The notes under the pieces were generated by a model. That model saw only the letters and a list, made by a program, of their open reading frames with translations, made no database searches and was not told where the DNA came from. From Chitinophagaceae bacterium (GTDB lineage Bacteria; Bacteroidota; Bacteroidia; Chitinophagales; Chitinophagaceae), in the NCBI GenBank assembly GCA_025362915.1, contig JANYEU010000026.1, forward strand, positions 1-6,382: a stretch of DNA of 6,382 nucleotides, written 5' to 3'. A program made the translations under genes and the position numbers. The first letter of the stretch is position 1. Every line of letters begins with the position of its first letter. This document shows, piece after piece, positions 1 through 5,116 of the stretch.

Positions 1-1151
1 AAAAACAAGAAGCGGCACAAACTGAAACGGCATCCAATAAATATTACACCTGCTCCATGCACCCACAAATTATGGAGCGGCAGCCAGGCAAATGTCCTAT
101 TTGCGGGATGCAATTGATTGTAATAGAAAAGGCATCTACTACTAATAAAGGAGAAATAAAGCTAACCAACCAACAGATCTTGCTGGGAAATATACATACC
201 GATACCATCAAGAATGGTTCTGTGGGCGATGAACTAACGCTGACAGGCACACTGAACTTTAACCAGAATAAGACCACCTCTTATAGTTCACGAGTGGCTG
301 GAAGGGTAGAGAAACTCTACTTTAAGGCAATGGGGGATTATATAAATAAGGGAGATAAGTTGTTCGACATCTATAGTGAGGATTTGAATAGTGCCAAGCA
401 GGAATACCTTACCGCCAATGAACAGAAAGCCAAACTAAGTAACGACTATCCCAATGGTGTAAACTACGAAAGCCTTATACAGAGTGCCAAGAACAAACTT
501 TTGCTATGGGGAATGAGTGAGGCGCAGATAAATTCATTAACTAAAAATAACCTGAAAACCACCACATTCTATAGTAATAGTAGTGGCTATGTAACGGCGA
601 TGGATATAAAGGAAGGTGATTACCTGATGGAAGGTAGCACGGTTGTAAAGTTGGCTAATCTGGATGATTTGTGGGTAGAAGCACAGGTATATACATCACA
701 ATTATCATTCATTAGTCGCGATGCAAAAGCTTCAGTACAGATAGTGGATATGCCGGAGAAGGAATTGAAAGGCACGATAGAATTCATTAATCCAGAGATA
801 CTTGCAGATACCCGCATCAATTTATTAAGGGTAAACATTCCTAATCAGGGTCATCAATTAAAACCCGGAATGCCTGCTTATGTTTTTATCAAGAATCCTA
901 AACATCATTCCTTAACCTTACCTACCGATGCCGTGCTTAGGGGGGCAAATGGTGCGGTGGTATGGGTACAAACGGGAATTAATACCTATAAAAGTAAGAT
1001 GGTAGAAACGGGATTGGAAACAGATGGTATGGTAGAAATAAAGAGTGGCTTGGCAGAAGGTGAGGTGGTTGTTACCAGTGGGGCATACCTAATAAACAGT
1101 GAATATATCTTTAAAAATGGTGCAGACCCCATGGCAGGCATGAAGATGTAG
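1..1151 (+). CDS. cusB: CusB-type heavy-metal efflux periplasmic adaptor, 5'-truncated by window edge
   Basis: Membrane-fusion (HlyD/CusB) adaptor that would link an inner-membrane RND pump to an outer-membrane channel and pass Cu(I)/Ag(I) or a similar metal to it in the periplasm. The frame is open to the left edge. The first ATG (position 57) is not the start, because the upstream codons read KQEAAQTETASNKYYTCS and complete a heavy-metal-binding domain: C-S-M-H-P followed by C-P-I-C-G-M within about 20 residues. Next come the first half of the barrel-sandwich domain (SSRVAGRVEKLYFKAMGDYINKG), a helical-hairpin stretch, the second half (SNSSGYVTAMDIKEGDYL), a beta-barrel, and a membrane-proximal domain ending in Met-rich GADPMAGMKM. 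About 382 residues are visible; the signal peptide or lipobox should lie upstream. No pump gene follows, so the CusA- and CusC-like partners are presumably to the left. The metal is not determined by the sequence; copper is favoured by the Cys/Met/His ligands. Confidence 0.92.
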   Translation, partial: KQEAAQTETASNKYYTCSMHPQIMERQPGKCPICGMQLIVIEKASTTNKGEIKLTNQQILLGNIHTDTIKNGSVGDELTLTGTLNFNQNKTTSYSSRVAGRVEKLYFKAMGDYINKGDKLFDIYSEDLNSAKQEYLTANEQKAKLSNDYPNGVNYESLIQSAKNKLLLWGMSEAQINSLTKNNLKTTTFYSNSSGYVTAMDIKEGDYLMEGSTVVKLANLDDLWVEAQVYTSQLSFISRDAKASVQIVDMPEKELKGTIEFINPEILADTRINLLRVNIPNQGHQLKPGMPAYVFIKNPKHHSLTLPTDAVLRGANGAVVWVQTGINTYKSKMVETGLETDGMVEIKSGLAEGEVVVTSGAYLINSEYIFKNGADPMAGMKM

Positions 1152-1158
1152 GTAGGTA

Positions 1159-1191
1159 GTGAACAGTGAGTGATGAACAGTAACCAGTTAT
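1159..1191. repeat. Degenerate intergenic repeat of TGAACAGT words
   Basis: Just after the adaptor stop codon, TGAACAGT occurs at 1160-1167 and again at 1174-1181 (period 14), followed by CAGTTAT at 1185-1191. The same words TGAACAGT and CAGTTAT recur near 6285-6295. No coding frame or good hairpin accounts for this. It looks like a copy of a short dispersed repeat, though with so few copies in view this is inference. Confidence 0.5.
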
Positions 1192-1264
1192 TATACGTTA
1201 GTTTAGTATCGGAGGATGGGTTATTAAATATTAACTTATCAAGTTACTCTGCTTGAAATATCTT

Positions 1265-1272
1265 TTACTTTG
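1265..1272 (+). promoter_or_regulatory. Possible -7 element of the OYE gene
   Basis: TTACTTTG matches the Bacteroidota -7 consensus TAnnTTTG at seven of eight positions and lies 20 bases before the OYE start. No TTG is found at a usual -33 distance. A small inverted repeat, TCAAG (1239-1243) / CTTGA (1252-1256), lies just upstream. Weak support; the rest of the 141-base gap shows only the repeat noted at 1159-1191. Confidence 0.3.
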
Positions 1273-1292
1273 CAATAATAAATCAGTTTTCC

Positions 1293-2366
1293 ATGTCGCA
1301 ATTATTTAGCCCGCTTACCATTAAAGGTGTTGTCTTACAAAACAGGCTTGTCGTTTCTCCCATGTGTCAATACTCTTCTGAGGATGGTTTTGCCAACGAT
1401 TGGCACTTGGTACACCTTGGTAGCCGAGCGGTGGGAGGAGCAGGATTGGTTTTTACAGAAGCCGCCGCCGTTGCACCCGAAGGCAGGATTACACCCAACG
1501 ATCTGGGAATATGGAAAGACGAACACATAGAATTCCTGCATCGTATCACTATGTTTATAAAGGCGCGTGGCGCAGTATCAGGCATACAATTGGCACACGC
1601 AGGAAGAAAGGCAAGTGTGACCAGCCCATGGAATGGCAACAAACTTATACCCGAAAATGAAGGCGGATGGCAACCATTAGCTCCAAGTACAATACAATTT
1701 AATGAAGAATATGCCACGCCTGCTGCATTGACCAAATTGCAAATAACTACTTTGGTAACCCAATTTAAGGCAGCGGCAGTTCGGGCAATGGAAGCAGGGT
1801 TTGAAATAATAGAAATACATGCTGCTCACGGCTACCTGATACACGAGTTTTTATCTCCTCTATGTAATTTCCGTACAGATGAATATGGCGGAAGCTTCGA
1901 AAATAGGATACGCTTTTTGATGGAGATTACAGATGCCATAAAAAGCGTATTGCCCGAAAGAATGCCTTTGTTTGTACGCATTTCCGCTACAGAATGGGTA
2001 GAAGGTGGATGGACGGAAATAGACTCAGTGGGACTTGCCGCATTATTGCGAATAAAAGGTGTAGACCTGATAGATTGCTCTACGGGAGGCAATGTGCCCA
2101 ATGTGAAGATACCGATAGGTCCATCATATCAGGTAAGTTTTGCGCAAAGAATAAAAGAAGATGTCGGAATATTGACTGGTACGGTGGGCTTGATAACATC
2201 CGCCACACAAGCAGAATCCATCATTGCCACAGGGCAGGCAGACCTTGTATTTATGGCTAGGGAATTATTGCGGAATCCTTATTTTCCATTAGAAGCCGCT
2301 CATGAACTGGGGCATAAAACAATGCCTTGGGCTGTGCAGTATGAACGGGCTAAATGGAGATCATGA
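1293..2366 (+). CDS. namA: NADH:flavin oxidoreductase, Old Yellow Enzyme of NamA/YqjM class
   Basis: Cytoplasmic FMN-dependent ene-reductase with a TIM-barrel fold that reduces activated C=C bonds of electrophiles, and often quinones or nitro compounds, using NAD(P)H. The 357 residues are close to the usual length for the YqjM class. Class markers are all present: PMCQYS with Cys25 and Tyr27 (the redox-tuning Cys and active-site Tyr), Gln99 and HAGRK (102-106) near the flavin, the substrate-anchoring pair His176/His179 in EIHAAHGYLIHEFLSPL, YGGSFENR (198-205), VRISATEW with Arg229, and a C-terminal QYER whose Arg352 matches the arginine finger that YqjM donates to its partner subunit. LCNFR replaces the more usual L(S/T)N(K/Q)R at 190-194, a small deviation. 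The ATG at 1293 gives the expected N-terminus. It is probably monocistronic. The natural substrate cannot be read from sequence. Confidence 0.93.
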   Translation: MSQLFSPLTIKGVVLQNRLVVSPMCQYSSEDGFANDWHLVHLGSRAVGGAGLVFTEAAAVAPEGRITPNDLGIWKDEHIEFLHRITMFIKARGAVSGIQLAHAGRKASVTSPWNGNKLIPENEGGWQPLAPSTIQFNEEYATPAALTKLQITTLVTQFKAAAVRAMEAGFEIIEIHAAHGYLIHEFLSPLCNFRTDEYGGSFENRIRFLMEITDAIKSVLPERMPLFVRISATEWVEGGWTEIDSVGLAALLRIKGVDLIDCSTGGNVPNVKIPIGPSYQVSFAQRIKEDVGILTGTVGLITSATQAESIIATGQADLVFMARELLRNPYFPLEAAHELGHKTMPWAVQYERAKWRS

Positions 2367-2491
2367 TTGATTCTATTAGCACTTTTACATTCTGTGCATT
2401 ACCGTTGGCATATCACAATAATATATTTCCCCCCTTTAAATTTATAAAAAATTAAACATATCAAGTTTTATTTAACATCTCATTCTATATA

Positions 2492-2524
2492 ATGATTTTT
2501 AACATGACTAAAATCATATATTTG
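2492..2524 (+). promoter_or_regulatory. -7 element overlapped by an 8-bp-arm inverted repeat
   Basis: TATATTTG at 2517-2524 matches the Bacteroidota -7 consensus TAnnTTTG exactly. Immediately upstream, ATGATTTT (2492-2499) and AAAATCAT (2510-2517) form a perfect inverted repeat with a 10-base spacer; its right arm shares base 2517 with the -7 box. This geometry suits a dimeric repressor site. No -33 TTG lies at the expected distance, so activation or a weak promoter is possible. Transcription would begin near 2531, leaving a leader of about 80 bases. The remainder of the 245-base gap (2367-2490) is AT-rich, with no ORF, no recognisable RNA and no convincing terminator for the OYE gene. Confidence 0.5.
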
Positions 2525-2534
2525 TAACTGAACA

Positions 2535-2578
2535 ACTACGTTATTAGTCTGTTACTACCGAAAAATCCTACACTACCG
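2535..2578 (+). repeat. Spaced ACTAC(C)G direct repeats in the leader
   Basis: ACTACCG occurs at 2554-2560 and 2572-2578, and a shorter ACTACG at 2535-2540, so the copies start 19 and 18 bases apart. They fall in the predicted untranslated leader of the small membrane protein gene. Near-regular spacing of almost two helical turns could suit stacked protein binding, but copies this short may be chance. Confidence 0.3.
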
Positions 2579-2611
2579 TGGAGTTATTTGTGATAATAAA
2601 ATCATTTTGTC

Positions 2612-2914
2612 ATGTTTCATGTTGTTATGCAAGGTTTCTATCTTTTTGGAATTTACCTAATCTTATTGCTTTTAGCTCTCAAGTTGGGAATACTATTAAC
2701 CTATAAGCCTAAGGACTTTGTCTATGCCGCCAAACGCCTTTTTATATATCATCACAGATATGTTGTTAGAAGGGAAGATTTTACCAGGTGGGGGGATTAT
2801 AAAATAATACTCAACGCAATTACTGTATGCCTTCATATCTCTTTAATACTTTGGATATTAGCAGAATATTGTCATCAATATGGTATACCATCAATATTTG
2901 ATAGCAATAATTAA
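2612..2914 (+). CDS. Small two-helix membrane protein of unknown function
   Basis: The family is not recognised. The 100 residues contain two strong hydrophobic helices, about 9-29 (FYLFGIYLILLLLALKLGILL) and about 65-84 (IILNAITVCLHISLILWILA). They are joined by a basic, aromatic loop (32-63, including KPKDFVYAAKRLFIYHHRYVVRRED) that the positive-inside rule places in the cytoplasm, with both ends in the periplasm. The short C-terminal tail is polar. A Met at codon 6 could be an alternative start. It stands alone, with about 245 bases upstream and 171 downstream, and its own promoter-like elements. The membrane-protein composition and well-placed upstream signal argue for a real gene. No catalytic motif is visible and no function is proposed. 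Confidence 0.68.
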   Translation: MFHVVMQGFYLFGIYLILLLLALKLGILLTYKPKDFVYAAKRLFIYHHRYVVRREDFTRWGDYKIILNAITVCLHISLILWILAEYCHQYGIPSIFDSNN

Positions 2915-2991
2915 TGCCTGCTTTTATACCACTATAACATCTTGCCTTAATTAACCGCTGGACTTTATGGTAGTTCAATAACCAATATTAA

Positions 2992-3025
2992 TTTGCATTT
3001 CCAAATAGTATTTGGTATATATTTT
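2992..3025 (+). promoter_or_regulatory. Candidate promoter with a 15-bp palindromic operator in its spacer
   Basis: CCAAATAGTATTTGG (3001-3015) is a perfect palindrome with 7-base arms around a central G. It is flanked on the left by TTTG (2992-2995, candidate -33) and on the right by TATATTTT (3018-3025), which matches TAnnTTTG at seven of eight positions; the two are separated by 22 bases, within the range used by Bacteroidota promoters. The palindrome therefore lies between the two promoter elements, where a bound repressor or a spacer-distorting activator would act. Transcription would start near 3032, about 54 bases before the YkgJ gene. TACTTTTA at 3053-3060 is a competing -7 candidate. 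Confidence 0.45.
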
Positions 3026-3073
3026 AACACTGGACAATAACCAAAAACATGATACTTTTACAAAATAACTATA

Positions 3074-3081
3074 AAAGGAAA
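3074..3081 (+). promoter_or_regulatory. Ribosome binding site of the YkgJ-family gene
   Basis: AAAGGAAA ends four bases before the ATG at 3086. It is one of the few Shine-Dalgarno-like purine runs in the window and supports this start over the out-of-frame ATG at 3081, which opens only a five-codon frame. Confidence 0.55.
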
Positions 3082-3085
3082 TGTT

Positions 3086-3565
3086 ATGGCAGAAGTAAAT
3101 TTAAACGACTGGGAAAAGAAGAGTGCCGAGCATACCAAACAGTATAAGAACTTCTTGCAACGTGCCGACAAAAACAAGATACTAAAACAGTTGCCAAAAC
3201 TTCATGAGGAGGCATTTAAAAAGATAGATTGTCTGAAATGCGCAGCTTGCTGCAAGAACTATTCTCCAAGATTTAAAACGCCTGACATAAAGCGTATCAG
3301 CAAACACCTAAAACTTAAAGAAAGTTTTTTTATAGATACTTATCTGGAGCTGGATAATGATGGGGATTATGTCTCCAAGACTTCGCCTTGCCCATTTTTA
3401 GGTGATGATAATTATTGTAATATCTACGATGAACGCCCTAGTGATTGTCACCGTTTTCCTTATACAGATGAGGATGTATTACTTAAAAGACCAGCAATTA
3501 CCCTGAAAAACATCACCTTTTGCCCCGCGGTATTTTTTGTTTTAGAAAAATTAATAAATTCCTGA
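3086..3565 (+). CDS. YkgJ-family cysteine-cluster protein
   Basis: Soluble 159-residue protein of the YkgJ / CxxCxxCC family (zinc or iron-sulfur cluster binding), whose biochemical role is generally unknown. Eight cysteines are visible: 49, 52, 55 and 56 in DCLKCAACC; 102 in SPCPFL; 111 and 121 in YCNIYDERPSDCHRFP; and 146 in TFCPAV. The CPFL...CxIYxxRPxxC arrangement is the family signature. Residues 1-47 are charged and helical, with no signal peptide, so a cytoplasmic location is likely. Which metal binds cannot be read from sequence. The gene has its own promoter-like region and RBS and ends eight bases from the stop codon of the convergent minus-strand gene. The start is supported by the RBS; family assignment is firm, function is not. 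Confidence 0.88.
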   Translation: MAEVNLNDWEKKSAEHTKQYKNFLQRADKNKILKQLPKLHEEAFKKIDCLKCAACCKNYSPRFKTPDIKRISKHLKLKESFFIDTYLELDNDGDYVSKTSPCPFLGDDNYCNIYDERPSDCHRFPYTDEDVLLKRPAITLKNITFCPAVFFVLEKLINS

Positions 3566-3573
3566 CATGAGGG

Positions 3574-3870
3574 TTAAAGTACATATTTAAGTACCAAACA
3601 TAGAATGGTATAAACCAATGTAGCCACAAAAATTCCCCTCGCAGTTTCGTCTCTTTCCGTATTTATATAAATGGTAAACAAGGCACCATCGGCAATGAGC
3701 GACACAGTGATTACAGCCGTGAAAAAGCTTTTCCACATTACCATTACTTCCAAAAACTCCTTAAAGGTGAAGGTATTAAACTTAACAAAATAGAACAGTA
3801 CTATTCCAAGTAGTGGTGCTAGGAAGCCTAGAATAAGACCGAGTACAAAATTATCTTTCTTTAAGAACAT
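3574..3870 (-). CDS. Small three-helix membrane protein downstream of surE
   Basis: Unrecognised 98-residue inner-membrane protein with predicted helices at about 8-29, 49-70 and 79-97. A polar loop, INTERDETARG (69-79), sits between the last two and is the most motif-like part. Its ATG lies a single base after the surE stop (TAA-T-ATG on the minus strand), so it is almost certainly co-transcribed with surE and translated by coupling or re-initiation. No enzyme motif is present. The tight coupling is the best argument that it is real, and suggests it is made in proportion to SurE; it gives no direct functional clue. Its end nearly meets the convergent YkgJ-family gene, with no hairpin between them. 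Confidence 0.75.
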   Translation of the reverse strand: MFLKKDNFVLGLILGFLAPLLGIVLFYFVKFNTFTFKEFLEVMVMWKSFFTAVITVSLIADGALFTIYINTERDETARGIFVATLVYTILCLVLKYVL

Positions 3871-3871
3871 A

Positions 3872-4654
3872 TTACAATTTCCAGGTGGTTTCTAATTCTT
3901 TTTTCAATTTATAATCTGTCAAATCAAACTGCACAGGCACAATACTTACGTAATTATTTGCCAAAGCCCAAACATCTGTATCCTCGCCTTTATCAAAGTT
4001 TTGAAACTCGCCAGTAAGCCAATAGTAAGTTTTATTATGCGGATCTGTTCTCTCCAAGAAACTTTCTTCATATTTTGCATAAGCCTGTCTGCAAAACTTA
4101 ACACCCTTTAATAATTCTTCTGGTACTGGTGGAAAATTCACATTTAGTAATAAATGTTTATCCATTTTACCTGCCAACATGGCTTCTGCTATCTTTTTTA
4201 CATATATCTTGGCAGCAGTAAAGTCAGCCTCCATACTGTAATCCAGAATAGAAAATCCTGCCGAAGGGATACTTTCTATGGCAGCCTCCATCGCTGCACT
4301 CATGGTGCCACTATAAATAACATTAATGCTGTGATTTGCTCCATGATTTATGCCACTCAAGCAAATATCTGGTTTACGGTGAAGTATCTTGTCCACTGCC
4401 AGTTTCACACAATCCACTGGTGTACCAGTACAGGTATATGCTTCTATCCCTTCAAAAATAAAACTTTTTTGTAACCGTAATGGATGACCAATTGTAATTG
4501 CATGTCCCATGCCACTCTGTGGCTTGTCTGGTGCCACCACAACCACCCTGCCTAAATCTTTTACTGCTTCTACCAGTGCTTTTATACCAGGAGCGGCAAT
4601 GCTGTCATCGTTAGTGACTAATATAATTGGCTGTTCTTTGTTTTTCTCTGCCAT
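3872..4654 (-). CDS. surE: 5'/3'-nucleotidase SurE
   Basis: Cytoplasmic metal-dependent phosphatase that hydrolyses nucleoside 5'- and 3'-monophosphates (and in some species short polyphosphates), associated with stationary-phase and stress survival. The 260 residues begin with ILVTNDDS; Asp16 and Asp17, Ser47 in APDKPQSGMGHAIT and Asn103 in LSGINHGAN are the expected divalent-metal ligands. The family signatures CTGTPVDCVKLA (75-86) and YSGTMSAAMEA (114-124) are intact. The C-terminal part (YYWLTGEF, DTDVWALANNYVSIVPVQFDLT) matches the region that forms the domain-swapped arm in known SurE structures. The start at 4654 gives a normal N-terminus after a short charged lead (MAEKNKEQ). It is the first gene of a two-gene unit, divergent from csp; no clear -7 element was found on its side of the shared gap. 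Confidence 0.96.
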   Translation of the reverse strand: MAEKNKEQPIILVTNDDSIAAPGIKALVEAVKDLGRVVVVAPDKPQSGMGHAITIGHPLRLQKSFIFEGIEAYTCTGTPVDCVKLAVDKILHRKPDICLSGINHGANHSINVIYSGTMSAAMEAAIESIPSAGFSILDYSMEADFTAAKIYVKKIAEAMLAGKMDKHLLLNVNFPPVPEELLKGVKFCRQAYAKYEESFLERTDPHNKTYYWLTGEFQNFDKGEDTDVWALANNYVSIVPVQFDLTDYKLKKELETTWKL

Positions 4655-4719
4655 AAGGCGTGCAATATAAGTAGATAGTTCTTTCCATTACAATAAATAG
4701 CGTTTAAAAAAATCCAGAT

Positions 4720-4747
4720 GAGTTCATTTATTAATTAATAAAAACTC
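4720..4747. promoter_or_regulatory. 28-bp dyad between surE and csp
   Basis: TTTATTAATTAATAAA (4727-4742) is a perfect 16-bp palindrome. It is extended by GAGTT (4720-4724) and AACTC (4743-4747), which are also exact complements; only two extra bases (CA) on the left break the symmetry. The dyad lies in the 149-base divergent gap, 20 bases upstream of the csp -7 box, so it covers the place where the csp -33 element would be expected. A regulator binding here could control csp or both directions. An AT-rich cruciform or leftover hairpin is the alternative. Confidence 0.5.
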
Positions 4748-4767
4748 TCTACTAAATAAAATTCCCT

Positions 4768-4775
4768 TACTTTTG
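4768..4775 (+). promoter_or_regulatory. -7 promoter element of csp
   Basis: TACTTTTG matches TAnnTTTG exactly, 28 bases before the csp ATG. The predicted transcript would have an AT-only leader of only about 20 bases, so the long thermosensor leader of E. coli cspA is absent. No -33 TTG is present at the usual spacing. Confidence 0.6.
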
Positions 4776-4803
4776 CGCTTTAATAAAATATTTAAAATTT
4801 AAA

Positions 4804-5007
4804 ATGGACACAAAAATTACAGGAACTGTAAAGTTCTTCAACGAAGAAAAAGGATTTGGTTTTATCAAGCATGATGATTCTAACAAAGAAACTTTTGTAC
4901 ATGCAAATGGTTTGATTGACCAAATCGAAGCAAACGATAAAGTTCAGTTTGACGTACAGGAAGGTCGCAAGGGTTTGAATGCTGTAAACGTTAAACGCGT
5001 AGTATAA
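4804..5007 (+). CDS. Cold-shock domain protein (CspA family)
   Basis: A 67-residue single cold-shock domain, a five-stranded OB-fold that binds single-stranded RNA/DNA as a chaperone in the cytoplasm. It opens with GTVKFFNEEKGFGFI: RNP1 is KGFGFI (16-21) and RNP2 is ETFVHAN (29-35), with surface aromatics Phe11, Phe12, Phe18, Phe20, Phe31 and His33. The tail KGLNAVNVKRVV completes the fold. Length and motifs are normal. It is monocistronic, with its own -7 box and a strong terminator. Whether it is cold-induced or constitutive cannot be told; many Bacteroidota carry several such genes, so no specific symbol is given. Confidence 0.96.
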   Translation: MDTKITGTVKFFNEEKGFGFIKHDDSNKETFVHANGLIDQIEANDKVQFDVQEGRKGLNAVNVKRVV

Positions 5008-5027
5008 AACTTAATTAAAACTTCAAG

Positions 5028-5062
5028 AAAAAGGCTGTGACAATTTATCACGGCCTTTTTTT
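5028..5062 (+). terminator. Intrinsic terminator of csp
   Basis: AAAGGCTGTGA (5030-5040) pairs with TCACGGCCTTT (5048-5058) across a seven-base loop, giving 11 pairs with one G-U wobble. Two further A-U pairs are possible at the base, and the T run continues to 5062. It begins about 20 bases after the csp stop and separates csp from the phosphorylase gene. Confidence 0.9.
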
Positions 5063-5093
5063 ATGCCTATCATATTTGAATAGCCTACGGGTA

Positions 5094-5101
5094 TATATTT
5101 G
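5094..5101 (+). promoter_or_regulatory. -7 promoter element of the phosphorylase gene
   Basis: TATATTTG matches TAnnTTTG exactly and ends 15 bases before the ATG at 5117, so the leader would be only about 10 bases. A TTTG at 5075-5078 is a possible -33 element, but its 15-base spacing is shorter than usual. Confidence 0.55.
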
Positions 5102-5116
5102 CAATAAACGTAGTTT

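Noticed and set aside
57..59. ATG at 57 as start of the efflux adaptor
   Set aside because: Upstream in-frame codons complete the heavy-metal-binding domain (YYTCSMHP), so this Met is internal and the gene is cut by the window edge.
1367..1735. 122-codon minus-strand frame inside the OYE gene
   Set aside because: It is antisense to a protein with all catalytic motifs intact, has Cys/Pro-rich low-plausibility composition and no promoter or RBS.
1994..2260. 88-codon plus-strand frame inside the OYE gene
   Set aside because: It overlaps the conserved OYE barrel in another frame; the composition is rich in Arg and Cys, typical of a shadow frame.
2379..2397. GCAC/GTGC hairpin after the OYE gene as a terminator
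   Set aside because: Only four base pairs around an 11-base loop and no T run.
3081..3098. Five-codon upstream frame (MLWQK) overlapping the YkgJ-family start
   Set aside because: Too short and common by chance; the AAAGGAAA site is better placed for the ATG at 3086.
4154..4474. 106-codon plus-strand frame opposite surE
   Set aside because: Lies antisense to conserved SurE motifs and resembles no protein family; Cys- and His-rich shadow translation.
4655..4720. A -7 element for surE on the minus strand
   Set aside because: The nearest match (TTATATTG) deviates from TAnnTTTG at two positions and has no -33 partner, so no promoter is called.
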